64,000 nt of DNA from NCBI GenBank assembly GCA_002077045.2, contig KZ111165.1:88456-152455 (forward strand), read 5' to 3'. Positions within the stretch are counted from its first letter, which is position 1. The number at the start of each line of letters is the position of its first letter. The translations under genes were made by a program, and so were the position numbers. Below the pieces are notes generated by a model. The model did not search any database and was not told the origin of the DNA. It saw only the letters and a program-made list of their open reading frames with translations. This stretch comes from Rachicladosporium sp. CCFEE 5018 (lineage: Eukaryota > Ascomycota > Dothideomycetes > Cladosporiales > Cladosporiaceae). This document shows positions 30,701 through 43,053 of this stretch, one piece after another.

Positions 30701-31049
30701 TCACAATCGGTATGTGCTTTGGTCGAGTGGTGCTCTTCCCTCGAGGTGAAGTCTCCGATAGCTCGAAAGCTTCGACAGGAGGGGTGTGAGTGCGTTCGAT
30801 TGCAGACACGAGTCGCTCAACATCAGTAGCAGCAAGATTCGTAGATCCAGCTACTGCGATTGAGGCTGCAAGGATGCTTCGCTTTTTCGCGGACGAAGTC
30901 GACCTCCTAGCAAGGCGCTGTTCATGCGGCGAGACCTGGCGCTCTCCTTGCTGCCTCGGCGATCGCACTGACTCTGCAGCTTTGTAGCTCACTATGTAGG
31001 GGTGATCACGGTCGAGCGTGTACACTGGGACGCCTAGAGGGAGCGCCAT
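27759..31049 (-). pseudogene. Kelch-repeat/BTB protein with an in-frame stop (copy B)
   Basis: Counterpart of 1218-4508. The ATG at 31049 opens 175 residues ending GDHPRYVEI, then TAG (30524-30522) replaces the AAA lysine codon of copy A through two substitutions. The frame is otherwise open to 27759, with the Kelch and BTB parts identical to A. The 5' end to 30498 has scattered changes; downstream of that the sequence matches A fully. Either the gene is inactivated in this copy or a shortened protein starts internally. Confidence 0.75.
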
Positions 31050-32029
31050 CTGTGGTCAGCAAATGCACATCTGCTCGCGGAGAATAATGATATGGTAGCA
31101 ATGACGGTCGACGGCTCGCAGCGAAGCGTGAGGAATGAGGAGAGCTGAACGACGAGGCAGAGCAGGCTAACATCTTTGAGACCGGAACCCATGTGCCTGG
31201 ATTCATCATGTTTCTCTCGCTTCGTCAAAGCCGTGACAGACGGAATGGTAGCCGTGAGGCCGTGATTTGTCGGTTTCGGACAGAAGTGCAGGCACCATCG
31301 CAAGAGACCACTCGAAGCCGAATCGCACCAGTGGTATCCGGCATTGCGCAGTTGTCGGCGTTCATCGGCCTGCAGCTATCCCTACGCTCGGTCGGAGCAA
31401 GGAGCCGGAAAGGGCCAAGGTTCCATATCGACAGTCCCAGCAGGGTGGAGCGCGTGTTTCAAGCCTCCAGAATCAGGTGGACACACATAAGAGATCGGTG
31501 CTCACCTTCACTTTTGTCGTAAGTTGCTGCACGTCGTCTGGAGCGTATAGGCGAAATGTCAGGATCTTGGTGAAGTGGTCCGGAGGAAACATGGAATGCC
31601 AAGGTCTGTGAGATCTTCGATTGACCAATCATGTGTGTCGACGGCATTCCTTTCGCGGCCTGGAAACGCGACTCGCTATCCTCGTCATCACTGATTTGAG
31701 ACATCACAACATGCTTGCCGTAATGTACGCTGTGGGTAGCTGCAGCAACCCGCCGGGAAGGATGGGTGTTTGCACGAAGACGACTGATGGGATGCGACCG
31801 AGGCAGGACTTTGTATCGCAGCCGTTGATGAACAGCATGAGGAGATGATGTGGAAAGTCAATCCTGCTTTCAACTTGCATGTGTTCGGGCTGTTTGCTGG
31901 CTACTGCACTTGTCTACGTGACCACCGCGCTCGATGCACCTGGACTCGTTGTTGTTGAGGTTGATGCTCTCACACCACAATCCTCCGACCCCACTCTGCT
32001 TCCCACGCGTGCTCGTACATCATCTGGCT
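31050..32029. other. Intergenic, no gene supported (copy B)
   Basis: Matches 4509-5505 in parts, with rising divergence towards the peroxiredoxin gene. Short ORFs differ in frame and length from those in copy A, arguing against coding function. Confidence 0.55.
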
Positions 32030-32791
32030 TCATGCGACTGCAGCAGAGGTCTTCTCCTTGGGCAGAGGGGTGAATCGCAGGTATGGCTTGACCACGTTCA
32101 TCTTGGGGAACAGCTTCTCTGCCTCCTCGCCCTTGACTGAGGGGTGCACGATCACATCGTCACCCGGAATCCAGTTGATCGGGGTGGTGACTCTGTTCGC
32201 ATCACCAGTCTGGAGCGAGTCGACAATGCGGAGGACTTCTGCGGTATTGCGCCCTGTGCTCGCTGGGTAGGATAGGATCGTGCGGATGGCCTTCTTGGGA
32301 TCGATGATGAAGACGCTGCGGATCGTGAAGGCGATGCCCTTGCTGTCGACGTTGGTCGCATCCTGATGATCAATCCTGTGCAATTTGTCAGCTCCACGTT
32401 CGTCTTTGCCACGCGCCTGCCATGCGCCCCCAAGTTTCCACACTTACATGTCATACTTCAGCGCAATTTCCCTGCTCTTGTCGCCAATGATGGGGAATCT
32501 CAGAGTCGCTCCTGAGATCTCATTGATGTCCTTGATCCACCCGCCATGGCTCTCAACAGTGTTCGCACTCAGACCGATCAGCTTCACGCCACGCTTGGTG
32601 AACTCAGGCTCGAGCTTGGCAAAGGCACCCAGCTCGGTCGTGCAGACAGGTGTGTAGTCCTCGGGGTGAGAGAACAGCACAACCCACTTGTCGCCAATGA
32701 ACTCATGGAAGTTGATCGGTCCAGTCGTGGTCTCGGAGTCAAAATCGGGGGCGGTAGTGCCGAGGCGGAGGGGTGCTGGTCGATCAGTCAT
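32030..32791 (-). CDS. 1-Cys peroxiredoxin, Prx6 type (copy B)
   Basis: Two exons (32791-32448 and 32375-32030) and a 72-nt intron at the same place as copy A; 229 residues. The peroxidatic C50 in YTPVCTTELG and the Prx6 C-terminal domain are intact. Coding differences from A are mostly synonymous, and the acceptor is CACAG instead of CCTAG. Both copies look functional. Confidence 0.92.
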
Positions 32792-33846
32792 ATTAGCGGT
32801 GGTGTTGGGGTGGTGCGCGAGGTTTGTTTGCAACGGTGATGTGTTGGATATGTACTTGCAAGGATGAGAGCATGAAGCAAAGAAAATGTTTCTGGATGAT
32901 GAAATCAGTCGCCCCACCAAATGGCGTGCTCAGGGACAAGGGTCTGCCTGCCCCGCATAATGGTCTCGTTCAAGCAGTCTTTACAGTCAGCAGCGAGCAA
33001 AAGTGTTGTTGATTAGTCGTTGCGTCTGCAACCATGGCTCAGGCCGAGCATTTGACGCCCAACGTGCTGGTCGGTGGCCTCGAGATCGTGGGAGCTGAGA
33101 TCTAGTCGGCGCGTGAACAGAGGCGATCGAGAGGTGCAACACCGCCTGACGAGCGAAAGAGTAGCGCGACCTTCGACAGCGACACCAAAGCGAAGGGCCT
33201 GTCTGTCAGCCAAACAGCGCTCGCGCTAACACGTACCCTCGCTTGAGCTGTGTATCTTGTGTGTGCGTGCTATCTGTCTTGACTTTTGATTGTCAAGACG
33301 GCGGAGATATCGCGGCTATCTCGGGGCAGATAACACCTTCGACAAAGATATGTCATTCGCGGCGAGGAGCTGCATAGAAGTGCGAAGGAAGTGAATGACT
33401 GTGCTAACCAGCGAGCCCAAGGTACGATGTAGGATGCTGCTCTTGTCGCCAACGGCATATTCGCATACGCTCCATCTCAGCCCTATGGATCCTCAAATGC
33501 TCGTCGCGTTCCCGTGCTATTTCCGTGAAAGTGTGGGGATTTTCAACAGGTTGCCCGCAAACCTAGGGGATTGATATAATGGAGGCCAACGACACTGCGA
33601 TGCTGATGCAATGCAGGTACACGCGCCTGGCGTCGGCACGGTCGCGGAAGAGAGCGACATGCTGTGTTTGATGAGTCGCAGGATCGTGCCAACGAGAGGA
33701 TCCACCTTCGTACCGAAAGATCTGCGGACAAGAGGCGTTGGGAATAAAGTTCAGTTATACAGTCATCGCGCAGCTGTGTGTGTCCGCGTTACAATTCTTC
33801 TCTGTCGCAGTCTTCTTACAACGAGTACTCTGCAAAGGCATGCGCA
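32792..33846. other. Divergent promoter region (copy B)
   Basis: Spacer of about 1.05 kb between the divergently transcribed peroxiredoxin and MFS genes. No conserved ORF. Confidence 0.55.
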
Positions 33847-35547
33847 ATGGCAGACCCGGAGGTCAAGCTAGTGAGGGAGCCGTTGGACGATGAGGACCGC
33901 GCATCGAACCCTGATATTACGAAGGAGGAAAGCGAGAAGCATGCGTCCGACTCGCAAGACGACCTCCCGAACAGCCAGGACGACATTGTGTACCACTACA
34001 TGACATTCCATACCGAAATTCCCAGTCCAGCGTACCTTTCTTATTCGCCTCGGGAGCTTGACGAACGACCTGCAGCAACGCCACAGCCAGACTTAACAGA
34101 TTTCATATCGCCTTTCCTGTGGTCCAAACAGCGCAAGAACCTGATTACCTGGCTGTCATGCGCTGCGACAATTGTCACAGCATACACAGCTGGGTCATAC
34201 GCATCAGGTATAGACCAGATGTCTGCTGAGTGGCATATCAGCAACATCGCTGTCACAGTTGGCATCACTGTCTTCACTGCTGGCTTCGCAATCGCTCCGA
34301 TGTTCCTGGCTCCGTTCAGTGAGATCCATGGCAGACGACCTATCTTCATCGGGACCGGATGCTTGTTCGTGCTCTTCCAGCTGGTCTGCTCACTGACTCC
34401 GACATACCCGGGCATGCTTGTTGCTCGGTTCTTGACAGGCTGTGTTAGCAGCACGTTCAGCACGATGGTTGGAGGTGTAGTCAGCGACATCTACCATGCT
34501 GAGCAGCGGAACACAGCCATGTCGCTGTTCTCTGGTGCAGCATTATTTGGCACTGGACTTGGCCCGCTGTTCAGTGGACTTGTCGCACAACATACGACAT
34601 GGAGATGGATCTTCTACTTGCAGGTCATCACTTGCGGCTTTATGATGATCTTGATTGTGATCTTCTTCAAGGAGACCCGTGGATCTGTGCTGCTATCGAG
34701 GAAGGCGAAGACATTGAACGCTTGGATGGAGCAGCTTGAGTCAGAGGGTCACTTTGGCATGATGATGCCAGCGGACACACCCAATACTACACTGCAGCGG
34801 ATTCGTTGGAAGGTCAAGTCTGACGAGGAGCGCACGACTCTAGGCCGCTCCATCGCCATCTCGTTGTACAGGCCATTTCATCTTCTGTTCACTGAACCTG
34901 TGGTCTTCTTCTTCAGTCTCTGGATATCCTTCAGCTGGGCAGTGTTGTACCTTACCTTCTCCGCTATCCCGCTTGTCTTTACTGAAAGCCACGGCTTCAA
35001 TCTGGAACAAAATGGCGCAGTGTTCACAGCCATCTCCGTAGCATCGCTGATTAGCACGGTTGTGAGTATCGCGCAAGAGCGTCTCGCCCGCCAATACCTC
35101 ACAGGCAAGCGTCGCCAGATGCTTGACACGCCCGAAGGTCGCTTGTTCTTCTCCTGCGTGCAAAGCGCCCTGCTTCCTATCGGCTGCTTCTGGTTTGGCT
35201 GGACTTCCTTCCCCTCAGATCACTGGATCCTGCCTACGCTCGCAATCGGTTGTGCGACAATGGGAATCTTCTCAATCTACCTAGCAGTCTTCAATTACCT
35301 CGCAGACACGTATCACCGATATGCAAGCTCTGCTCTAGCGGCTCAGAGTTTCTGCAGGAACATGCTAGGCGGTGCATTTCCGTTGTTCACGGCTCAGATG
35401 TTCAGGAAGATGACTTTCCAAGGAGCTGGGAGCTTTTTGGGCGGGCTAGGAGCGCTGCTCACGATTGTGCCTTGGGTGTTGGTGTTCTATGGGCCGAAGA
35501 TCAGGGCAAGGAGCAGATTTGCGAGCGAGATCATGGAGAAGGATTGA
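33847..35547 (+). CDS. MFS transporter, DHA1-like (copy B)
   Basis: 566 residues, about 12 membrane segments, same motifs as copy A (PFSEIHGRR, GTGLGPLFSGLVA). Changes from A concentrate in the cytosolic N-terminal ~70 residues (a gap near SQDDLPNSQDD) and in the central loop (PADTPNTTLQR versus PASSSKASQR), with membrane segments nearly invariant. This pattern indicates purifying selection on both copies. Confidence 0.87.
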   Translation: MADPEVKLVREPLDDEDRASNPDITKEESEKHASDSQDDLPNSQDDIVYHYMTFHTEIPSPAYLSYSPRELDERPAATPQPDLTDFISPFLWSKQRKNLITWLSCAATIVTAYTAGSYASGIDQMSAEWHISNIAVTVGITVFTAGFAIAPMFLAPFSEIHGRRPIFIGTGCLFVLFQLVCSLTPTYPGMLVARFLTGCVSSTFSTMVGGVVSDIYHAEQRNTAMSLFSGAALFGTGLGPLFSGLVAQHTTWRWIFYLQVITCGFMMILIVIFFKETRGSVLLSRKAKTLNAWMEQLESEGHFGMMMPADTPNTTLQRIRWKVKSDEERTTLGRSIAISLYRPFHLLFTEPVVFFFSLWISFSWAVLYLTFSAIPLVFTESHGFNLEQNGAVFTAISVASLISTVVSIAQERLARQYLTGKRRQMLDTPEGRLFFSCVQSALLPIGCFWFGWTSFPSDHWILPTLAIGCATMGIFSIYLAVFNYLADTYHRYASSALAAQSFCRNMLGGAFPLFTAQMFRKMTFQGAGSFLGGLGALLTIVPWVLVFYGPKIRARSRFASEIMEKD

Positions 35548-37316
35548 ACAACGCCCTTGCTTCACACACTCGCATGACACACCCGCATGACCACTCGACA
35601 CCTAAGCAGGCATGTATTCAGCTGGAGCAGAAGTCTTCGGACCTTGTCAAGCCCACTGGCCCTGGCGTCCGATTGACGAGGCGGCGATGCCAGACCTCTC
35701 ACCTGCGGCTGCGCAATGGTACGCGTGCAAAAGCGAGGCTGCACAGGTTGGGGTGGCATGCGTGGTCAATTGCGCTGCATTTCGACCGCTGTGCACAATG
35801 AACACGCCGCGCTGCCTTGACATGACAGGAACGAGACTCCCAACGATGCGCGGCACTCCCAAAGGGTCCCCACGAGACGTTCATGATACACTGCGCGCCG
35901 TATCGGAGGTCACCGTCGTGCACTGGGGACCGCCAACCTACGACGGAGCAAAGAGCAGCACTGCGACTGCCGATCAGGCATGGCCTTTCTTGGACTTGCA
36001 AGGGCGCTTCGTGCGAGGACGTCATGTTAAACCTGTCGACATCTGCATCAAGCCGTCATTCACCACCACGACCGCGTCGACATGGCACGACGCACAATTC
36101 TCGAACCGACTGCCTTGCAGGACCCGCGATCGTCAGATGCAGAGGTGGCATCTCCAGATTGGCAAAGGTAACACAATACACACCTCGCGGCTGGAAAGAG
36201 GGCAACAGACTATACACGGAAATAGCGAGTATGTAGACGATTCGAGCTCTGGTGCTATTGCTCATGTACAGTCTCGGCGAAGGAGACATCTGAGAATGGG
36301 TTTCGTACAAGACGGCATCAAGCGCAGGTAAGTTACTCTCGCATACTTTCTCGGTGCCCATTGCTTTTCCGCTGGGCGCACTCCTCGACTTGGTCTCAAT
36401 CATTTCGCGACGTCAAGAGCACGCCGTTGCGTGCGCAAGAGAGGGTGATGGGTCTTTCAGATTGGTCTGGCGTCAGCGCAGCAATGCATCTCACTGTTGG
36501 GCGCTCCGTCGATGTAGAATCGGTACGTCAAGAGAAGGCACGCATCGAGCACACAGTCGGAACGACAAACAACCGCTTGACGACGCGATGAGGCTTCTAT
36601 GGGTTTCCTGCGCCTAATGCGTGAACGGCGAAGATGAATAACGTGGCGACCGGAGCGAGGGCACAGCGTGCACTGGCGAGTGTGGAAGAGTCGTCATCAG
36701 ATTGGACGCTGCGTACACACGACTGCTTTATCTCTTCTCGACTGACGGCCGCTTGAAATAACGGATGGTGCTCACGCGAAGCTGGACTATATGTGTGTTT
36801 CTGGTGGCATCGACCCAATCTTTGTCCACCGCATGAAACATCGCCCAGGAAAACTTTTCTCGCGCTCGTCAGGAATTAAGGGTGCATCGGCCGCCGCGGC
36901 CGAGTGATCTGGCCCGTGACGCGGCGCAAGGTCGTCGCGATTTACAACATCAACGGCATAAGAGCCAGCGACCACATCACCGGCAAGCCTTGACGCGGGC
37001 AAGCCTGGACTGTCCACATCAATTTGGAAAGGGACCCCCTATAGCAACCTAATTGAGAAAGCAGTCTCGGTTTGCATCATTGTCATGGGTCGTACATCGC
37101 ATATAGTGCACGCAGCTGTACCTTCGCGAAGAGGCTTAATCTTGGTATCAGATCGGTTTCGACGCTACGGAATTAGTATGGTACAGCGCAATCGCGCAAA
37201 GGCGTGCCTATAGCAAAGAAGCGTCACAGGCCACTACTACCCTTATGAAGCGCGAAACAGTTGTGCTGCTAGCAGCGACGACCGCAGCGCAGGCGCCTCG
37301 GTATGTGGTGTGTCGT
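35548..37316. other. Intergenic 1.8 kb, unrelated to copy A spacer
   Basis: No gene supported. One ORF of 239 codons (35612-36331, plus) has a composition and length that look accidental and has no counterpart in copy A. It includes a GC-rich patch near 36890. No terminal repeats were found that would mark an insertion. Confidence 0.5.
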
Positions 37317-38890
37317 TTACGCCCTGCCGCTCTTACTCATCGGCGCCTTGCCATCGCCTAGCCGAGCAAACACATCAATCTCATAGTCATCCACATCGGG
37401 CAGAGACCAAGCAGGAGGGTATCGCCGGTCCTCACTACGCTTCCACGGCACCATTGAACCCATGTAGGAAGCAGCCTTCTGCCCAACATTGAATACTCTG
37501 CCCACGACTGAGCGGTTCCTGTTCTGTACTTCTTCGTCGTGTGCGACGCCTGCGTGGTGTCAGCATTCTGTACATACAAGTCCGCAATACTTAGCTCACC
37601 TCGCTTCAAGTCTTCATCGATCTGTCGGCTCACATACGCCTCCATTAGCGGCGTCTCTCCAAATGGAAAGTAGGGTGGCATGCGACGATGCCAGACTTCT
37701 GGAGCAGGCAAGGTCTCAAAAAAGGGATTGTGTTTGCCCTTCTGGTCTGAGATGGATTCAAGATTGGTACAGGAGATGACTTCGCCACGAGTGTGTATTA
37801 AACAACCTCGATTGTCGCTGTAGGGTCGAGCTGGACTTGCGGTGTATTTGCCTTTGCCCTTCATGATGGCACCGGGCTTCGCAGGAGACTGGAGCCGCTT
37901 CTCTTTTGTCTGGTCGATGATCACGACGCCCGAGTCGCCCGAATTCACCTTCTTGAGTGGACTTTGAGCTCGTGTCTTTGTTGGATTGACAGGCGTCTTC
38001 GATGAACTCCGAACTTTCGAGGGACTTCCGGGCTTCGACACACGTCCCTCTGCGACCTTGGCGGGACTCTTCGGCCGCCCTGCGTTCGGACTCCTAGGAG
38101 TCACGCCCCTGCCACGTGGCGGTGAGGCAACTGGCTTTCCGACGATCTCCTGGACGTCCTCTCCAGTGCTCTTCAGATAACGGCCTAGCTGCCCAGCAGA
38201 CAATCCTTTCTTCCATGCCTCGTCAAACTCCGGGCCCATATCAGCCTTCAGAGCTTTCTTCAACTTTCTGTAGAAGACTCTGCCCTCCTTTGCGGAGTCT
38301 GTTTCACCGGCTTTGGAGTTCCCATCTAACGGGACGTTCTTCTGAAGCAGAGACCATGCTGCACGTCGGCCTTTCATGCCACCATCGAGGCTCTCAATTG
38401 CAGTGTTGACATTCGGTGTGAACTGCTCGAGGTCCCATCTCGTGTAGACATCGGGTCTCCCTTCGCCAGTGACTTGAGGACCTGGACTTGGTGACTTCAG
38501 ATCTGCTTTTGCTGGACTAGCTGAGCGAGCAAGTCGGAGAAGCAAGGCTGGGTCGGCGATCTTCTTGCGAGCCTTCGCAGGACTCTTCGCTGGTGATGTG
38601 GAGTGCTCTGCGGGTGACGCGGTACGCTTTGCGGGCGAAGCTGCACGCTTCGGGGATGAGACGGTCTGTGAAGTAGCACGCTTTGCAGGAGAAGCTGCAC
38701 CTCTGGCTGCTGCGGACTTAGTTACTCTCCCAGTGCAAACTGTATCGGCAGTGGTCCCTACGACTTTGGCTGAGGGTGTGTGCTTGCGCTGTGATGCGCG
38801 ACCGTTTGCAGCTGGACTTGCAGTCTTGCCTTTCTTTGTACGCAAGGGCGAAGACTTGGCCGTGGTTGAAACTGTGCGTGGACGAGCCAT
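37317..38890 (-). CDS. Basic SPAK/SPSK-rich protein (copy B)
   Basis: Two exons (38890-37600 and 37549-37317) over a 50-nt GT-AG intron give about 507 residues. The N-terminal repeats are longer than in copy A (extra SPAK-type units), and several segments differ, whereas the C-terminal PPYFPFGETPLMEAYVSRQIDEDL and KAASYMGSMVPW blocks are conserved. Here intron retention would break the frame, confirming the intron inferred in A. Function unknown; likely nuclear. Confidence 0.7.
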
Positions 38891-39182
38891 TATGCGGTGG
38901 ACCTCAGCTGAGTTGGAAGTCGTATTTGGTGCTTCTGAAGCGATTAGTCTATACACAGGAAATTGTAGACAAGACCCAATGCATGAGAAGGGCGAGATGT
39001 CAACAACGTAGCCATGCAATGTTGCACCGTGGAATGTAGACAAACTTGCGGAATGGTAGACAAACTTGCGGAATGGCGCATGCAACATGTGTCTAACCAC
39101 AACACTCGCTTTGTCCGCATTGCGCCGTTCAGTCGAATTGGTGACGACCGCTGGTGACTGACGAGCATGCTCCTATCGAGCA

Positions 39183-39934
39183 TCATGCAGTCTTGATGCC
39201 AAATTCTGCCCACCAATTCGGACTTGGTGGTCTGCTTGCAAGTCCCCAAGCCTGACATTCGACCTCGTCGTCTACCGCAATGCCACTGAATATGCTCCAG
39301 GTTTCGAAATCGACAAGACTGCATGTCTGGGAGGCCTCATCCCAAAGGACGTTGCGTAGGCCTTTATCGCCTGGCTCGATGCCAACTGTGCGGATGCCTT
39401 TGAGTGCTGTCAAGAAGTGTTGCTGTATGATCTGTCGTTTCTCCATAGGCATACTCCAGTATCCGAGGGCTAGCAGCGATTGGCCTGGCAGCCTTGACAT
39501 GACCGTATACGTGATATAGCCATTCGGGAGCAACGGATTTGGATCCGCGACAGTCTTTGTGGCAATCAGGTGGGGACCAAAGGGCGTGTCAGCTTTGGAG
39601 AACATCTGTAATGCCTTGATCTCTGCGATACTCGTGTCACTCGGTCCTCTAGCTGGTGGAGTTACCGACAATGCTGTGTCTGGTATCCTACTCTTGTCAG
39701 CAAGCTGTAGCGATCTGTCAGGTAGTGAGCAGTAATCAAGACCTACTGAACCTTGACTTTGAGGACAGCGATTTCGTCTCTAGGAGGCGATATCTTTTGG
39801 CAGAGGTAGAGTATTCGCGACTCCGCTGGGTGTCCATCATGGTTGACGCGAAAGTCCGTGATCGGCTGCAATCGTTCGACTGCAAGACCGTCCTCAAATG
39901 CAACCACGGATGGAAAGAATGACAGGTCTGCCAT
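39183..39934 (-). CDS. Kinase-like (APH/PKL-fold) protein (copy B)
   Basis: Two exons (39934-39747 and 39687-39183), 59-nt intron (GTAGGT...AGTAG), 230 residues. The motifs YTVMSRLPGQSL, GDKGLRN and SLVDFETW are kept, supporting a real protein of the kinase-like fold. It lies head to head with the 631-residue gene, as in copy A. Confidence 0.62.
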
Positions 39935-40254
39935 GCTCGAGATGCTCCGAGCTATGTCAATAGCCAGGTGCTGACTGGTCATATAGATGTCCTCGGTTGC
40001 GGGTCTTGGCGAGAGAGCATCCTTGGTTCATGGTCCCTTCCTCCTTTTGATCTCATGTTAGCACATGCACGCATTTAACTTAATCTAGCATGAGGGGTCA
40101 CGAGCTAATAGATGTCCTCACTTTCAGGTAAGTGTGTTATCAGGCAGTTCCTCACTTCGTCTCCCTAGCTTCTCTCATCAAGACCCATTTCTCACTTCAC
40201 TTTCTTCTCACACTTCACACTATCAGCACTGGAAGTCGAGCTCAGTCATACAAT

Positions 40255-42150
40255 ATGCCTACTACCGGCGTCCACAATGTCTGGACGCATGAACAACGGC
40301 ACGTTTTATGGCACCTCAAGGGTGATAGCAGACTCGAATGGCCGCAACGCGTGGCCGTCTTCAACGACATCTTCAAAGACGCTCTTCACGCTTGCGGCTT
40401 GACGGACGGCATCAATGTACGCCAGCTACAAGCGCAATGTGCTAAGGCCGAGCTACCACGCAAGTCGTGGCAGCTTGTCACTCAGCCGCCCGCTACAATC
40501 GAGGAGGAGCAGTTGCGCGGTGATCTTAAGACAAAGGTCGACGCATTAATCGCAGCTACTACGCCAAGCTCGCCGCTAAGAACGCCAAACACGTCCCGGA
40601 AGCGTACTAAGCAGACTGTGGCTATGCAAGGTAGTGGAGACGACGACGAAGACAATGGAGACGACGATCCACCCGCTCGAAGCACTCGCAAAAGGCGTCG
40701 AGTGCTCGATCTTGCACAGTACGAGTATGGCATAGCTGTGCCAGTTGATGTGATAACACCACGCCGAGCAAGGGCTCCTCCAATGCCTAGTTCAAGTTCC
40801 TCTCCTTCTCGATTGTCAACAATGTTACGCAGAAAGGCACGCGAAGAAAGAGCCAACGTAGTGTTTACGCGCTACGATGGAACTCAGCTTATGCTGACGC
40901 AGGTTGAGGCAGACGAGGCAGTACTAGATCTAGTTGCGCCGCTTGAAGAGCTAGCAAAGCCTGAACTACCCGAGCTGCTGTTCCGCTACTGGGACTCGAA
41001 GAGCCAAGGTCTGAATTCGCCGGAACGCTTTGTGTGTGGGAGATTCATGAACGCAAAGACTCGCCCTCGTTCAGCGCCTATGGCAGCTGATTTGGAGTGG
41101 AACGATGTAATTAATCACCTGGACCATCACAAGGAGTCTACGCCATTCATCTCGACGTCTAGTATGCTAGTCTGGGTTCTACACAAGGCAATGAAGTGTT
41201 ATGAGCTCGGTGAGCGTACAGGTTATATCTCTGTGATCGACACTATGCATATTGCCCGGGAGGAAGCTTTCTTTGTGCCGCCATTACACGATGCCACGCG
41301 CAAGCAGCGACCATATACTAAGGGGGGTTTCCAGTACCGTGGGTCATCAGAGCACCTGATTTGGCACGAGATAAGACAAAGCGCGATCCGGCATACTTTC
41401 AGTGTGCAAGACTTTGTGCGCCTTGCCCGAGCTCCCTCACTTAACAAGTTCCTTCGACTAGAAACAGTTGCAAAAGGCATCGTTAACAAAGCTTCCGTTA
41501 GCAAGCAATTGAAGGACGACAAATTGCCACTCGCGGATCACATAGATGCGATTGCACAGTTCGTGCTCTTTGTCGATCCCAAGTTTACCGAATTCGACAA
41601 AATGTGGTGCATTTGCTACGAGGTGATTCGAGGGTGGGAGATCAAGGTTGATAGACGGGACTCAGGACAATGGGCCGAATTTGCAAGAGCTTTTGCTCAT
41701 AGTATATGCAGGCGCAGAGACAAGCCGGCAAGCCTAGCTGACCAGGCTGTCATGATGGAAGCGTTCAGGAGAGCTGTGAAGTGGAGTCTAGGGGTCGCGA
41801 ATACTCGATACAAGCCGCAAGAAATCGAGATGATGGAACGTCGAGCAAGCAAAGCAGGTCTGCAAGATGATGCATGCATTGTGTGGGAAGAATTGTGGAA
41901 GGCACAAAATGCGCTTGACAGGGTTCAAAGACAAGGGAGACAAGGGTATGTCTTGCTGACTGCGGGTGATGAAGATGGGCAAGCTGAAGGTGGAGCAGCA
42001 GAGGAAGACGAGATGGACGAGGGATTCGAGTCAGCTGAAGTGATTGAAATGAAGGCGCCCCTGGTGAGGACTTCAGCGAGGAGGACAGCAGCATATGAGC
42101 AGGCTATGGCGGAGGAGATCGTGTACGCGTCGGACAGTGATGATGAGTGA
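40255..42150 (+). CDS. Unknown 631-aa protein with ADP-ribosyltransferase-like R/STS/E pattern (copy B)
   Basis: Counterpart of 13534-15432, strongly diverged in linkers and tail but with the same three conserved blocks: LLFRYWDSKSQG, FISTSSMLVWV and SSEHLIWHEI. The N-terminal module is also conserved (HNVWTHEQRHVLW, LEWPQRVAVFNDIF). The block-wise conservation marks the central domain as the functional part. The C-terminus is acidic and ends in YASDSDDE. Confidence 0.68.
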   Translation: MPTTGVHNVWTHEQRHVLWHLKGDSRLEWPQRVAVFNDIFKDALHACGLTDGINVRQLQAQCAKAELPRKSWQLVTQPPATIEEEQLRGDLKTKVDALIAATTPSSPLRTPNTSRKRTKQTVAMQGSGDDDEDNGDDDPPARSTRKRRRVLDLAQYEYGIAVPVDVITPRRARAPPMPSSSSSPSRLSTMLRRKAREERANVVFTRYDGTQLMLTQVEADEAVLDLVAPLEELAKPELPELLFRYWDSKSQGLNSPERFVCGRFMNAKTRPRSAPMAADLEWNDVINHLDHHKESTPFISTSSMLVWVLHKAMKCYELGERTGYISVIDTMHIAREEAFFVPPLHDATRKQRPYTKGGFQYRGSSEHLIWHEIRQSAIRHTFSVQDFVRLARAPSLNKFLRLETVAKGIVNKASVSKQLKDDKLPLADHIDAIAQFVLFVDPKFTEFDKMWCICYEVIRGWEIKVDRRDSGQWAEFARAFAHSICRRRDKPASLADQAVMMEAFRRAVKWSLGVANTRYKPQEIEMMERRASKAGLQDDACIVWEELWKAQNALDRVQRQGRQGYVLLTAGDEDGQAEGGAAEEDEMDEGFESAEVIEMKAPLVRTSARRTAAYEQAMAEEIVYASDSDDE

Positions 42151-42411
42151 GCATCTCAACGTCACATTGGTAGCCAAGCGGCTGCCGCAGCTCAACGTAT
42201 ATGAGCATGAGCAGTACGCATTGGAACGTGAGAGATTCACGCCTTCAGCTATGGGTTCGATCAGCGTGAGATACTAGATCACTAGGTTCAATGCATCACT
42301 AGTAGGCCATGCCCCCTCCCTCTCCGCCAACGGCTCTGCCTGCTCTGACAGAAGACTGAACGTGATCTTCGCATCCTCGAAGTTGAATGCGTTTGTGCGT
42401 AGTGCCGAACC

Positions 42412-43053
42412 TCATATTGGCGCAGGCAACTTTGGCGCCTTCTCCACTCTCTGCTTGTCCTCGGACTGCGAGGCGAGTATCGGGCTCTGAAGCTTTGGAG
42501 TTTTCTGTATGCGCTCCTGTTGGTGCTTAATGAAGTGGAGAAGGTACCAGTCGCTAACAGCCTGGTACGGCTTGCACCATGGCAATTCTGGCGCCTCGTC
42601 AAGGTTGTCGTCCCACTCCTCGGCTGTAGATTTGATCTGCTCGATCTCGTGGCCCGTCGCCGAGTATCTCAGGCAAGCAAACTTTGCCTTCATTGGCTCT
42701 ACGATATACAATGGCCAAAGCTTCTTGTATACAATAGGATTCGTGCTTGGCAGCATCCAGAGCTTGGGCACCTTGCCTTTCTTACACCAGATGCCTCGTC
42801 CTTTGTATCCCTTGATATCCTCAGCTGCTTCCCTGCCGTGCGCAGTCGAGCGCATAAGCTGAGGGCAGCGAACAACAAGCTCGTCTTGCTCTATGAAGCT
42901 GAGGTTCCACATGCGGCAGAAGGTCGTGTTGTTGAGCCTCATTTTATCAACAAGCAGGTCGTAGTCTTCTTCAACGTAGGGAGGAAGCCCAAAACGCTTG
43001 CGGTCGGGGTTTGCGTTGGGGTTGAGTTTCTTCTTCTTCAGTGGTGGCTCCAT
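42412..43053 (-). CDS. Small nuclear-type protein, full length (copy B)
   Basis: 213 residues: basic start (KKKKLNPNANPDRKRFG), YVEEDYDLLVDKMRLNN, IKGYKGRGIWCKKGKVPKLWML, EWDDNLDEAPELPWCKPYQ, then a helical, basic end absent from copy A. No known domain. It is the better representative of this family here, since copy A is frameshifted near its 3' end. Confidence 0.58.
   Translation of the reverse strand: MEPPLKKKKLNPNANPDRKRFGLPPYVEEDYDLLVDKMRLNNTTFCRMWNLSFIEQDELVVRCPQLMRSTAHGREAAEDIKGYKGRGIWCKKGKVPKLWMLPSTNPIVYKKLWPLYIVEPMKAKFACLRYSATGHEIEQIKSTAEEWDDNLDEAPELPWCKPYQAVSDWYLLHFIKHQQERIQKTPKLQSPILASQSEDKQRVEKAPKLPAPI

Noticed and set aside
35612..36331. 239-codon ORF in the copy B spacer
   Set aside because: No counterpart in copy A, no recognisable domain, mixed composition and overlapping ORFs in other frames; looks accidental.
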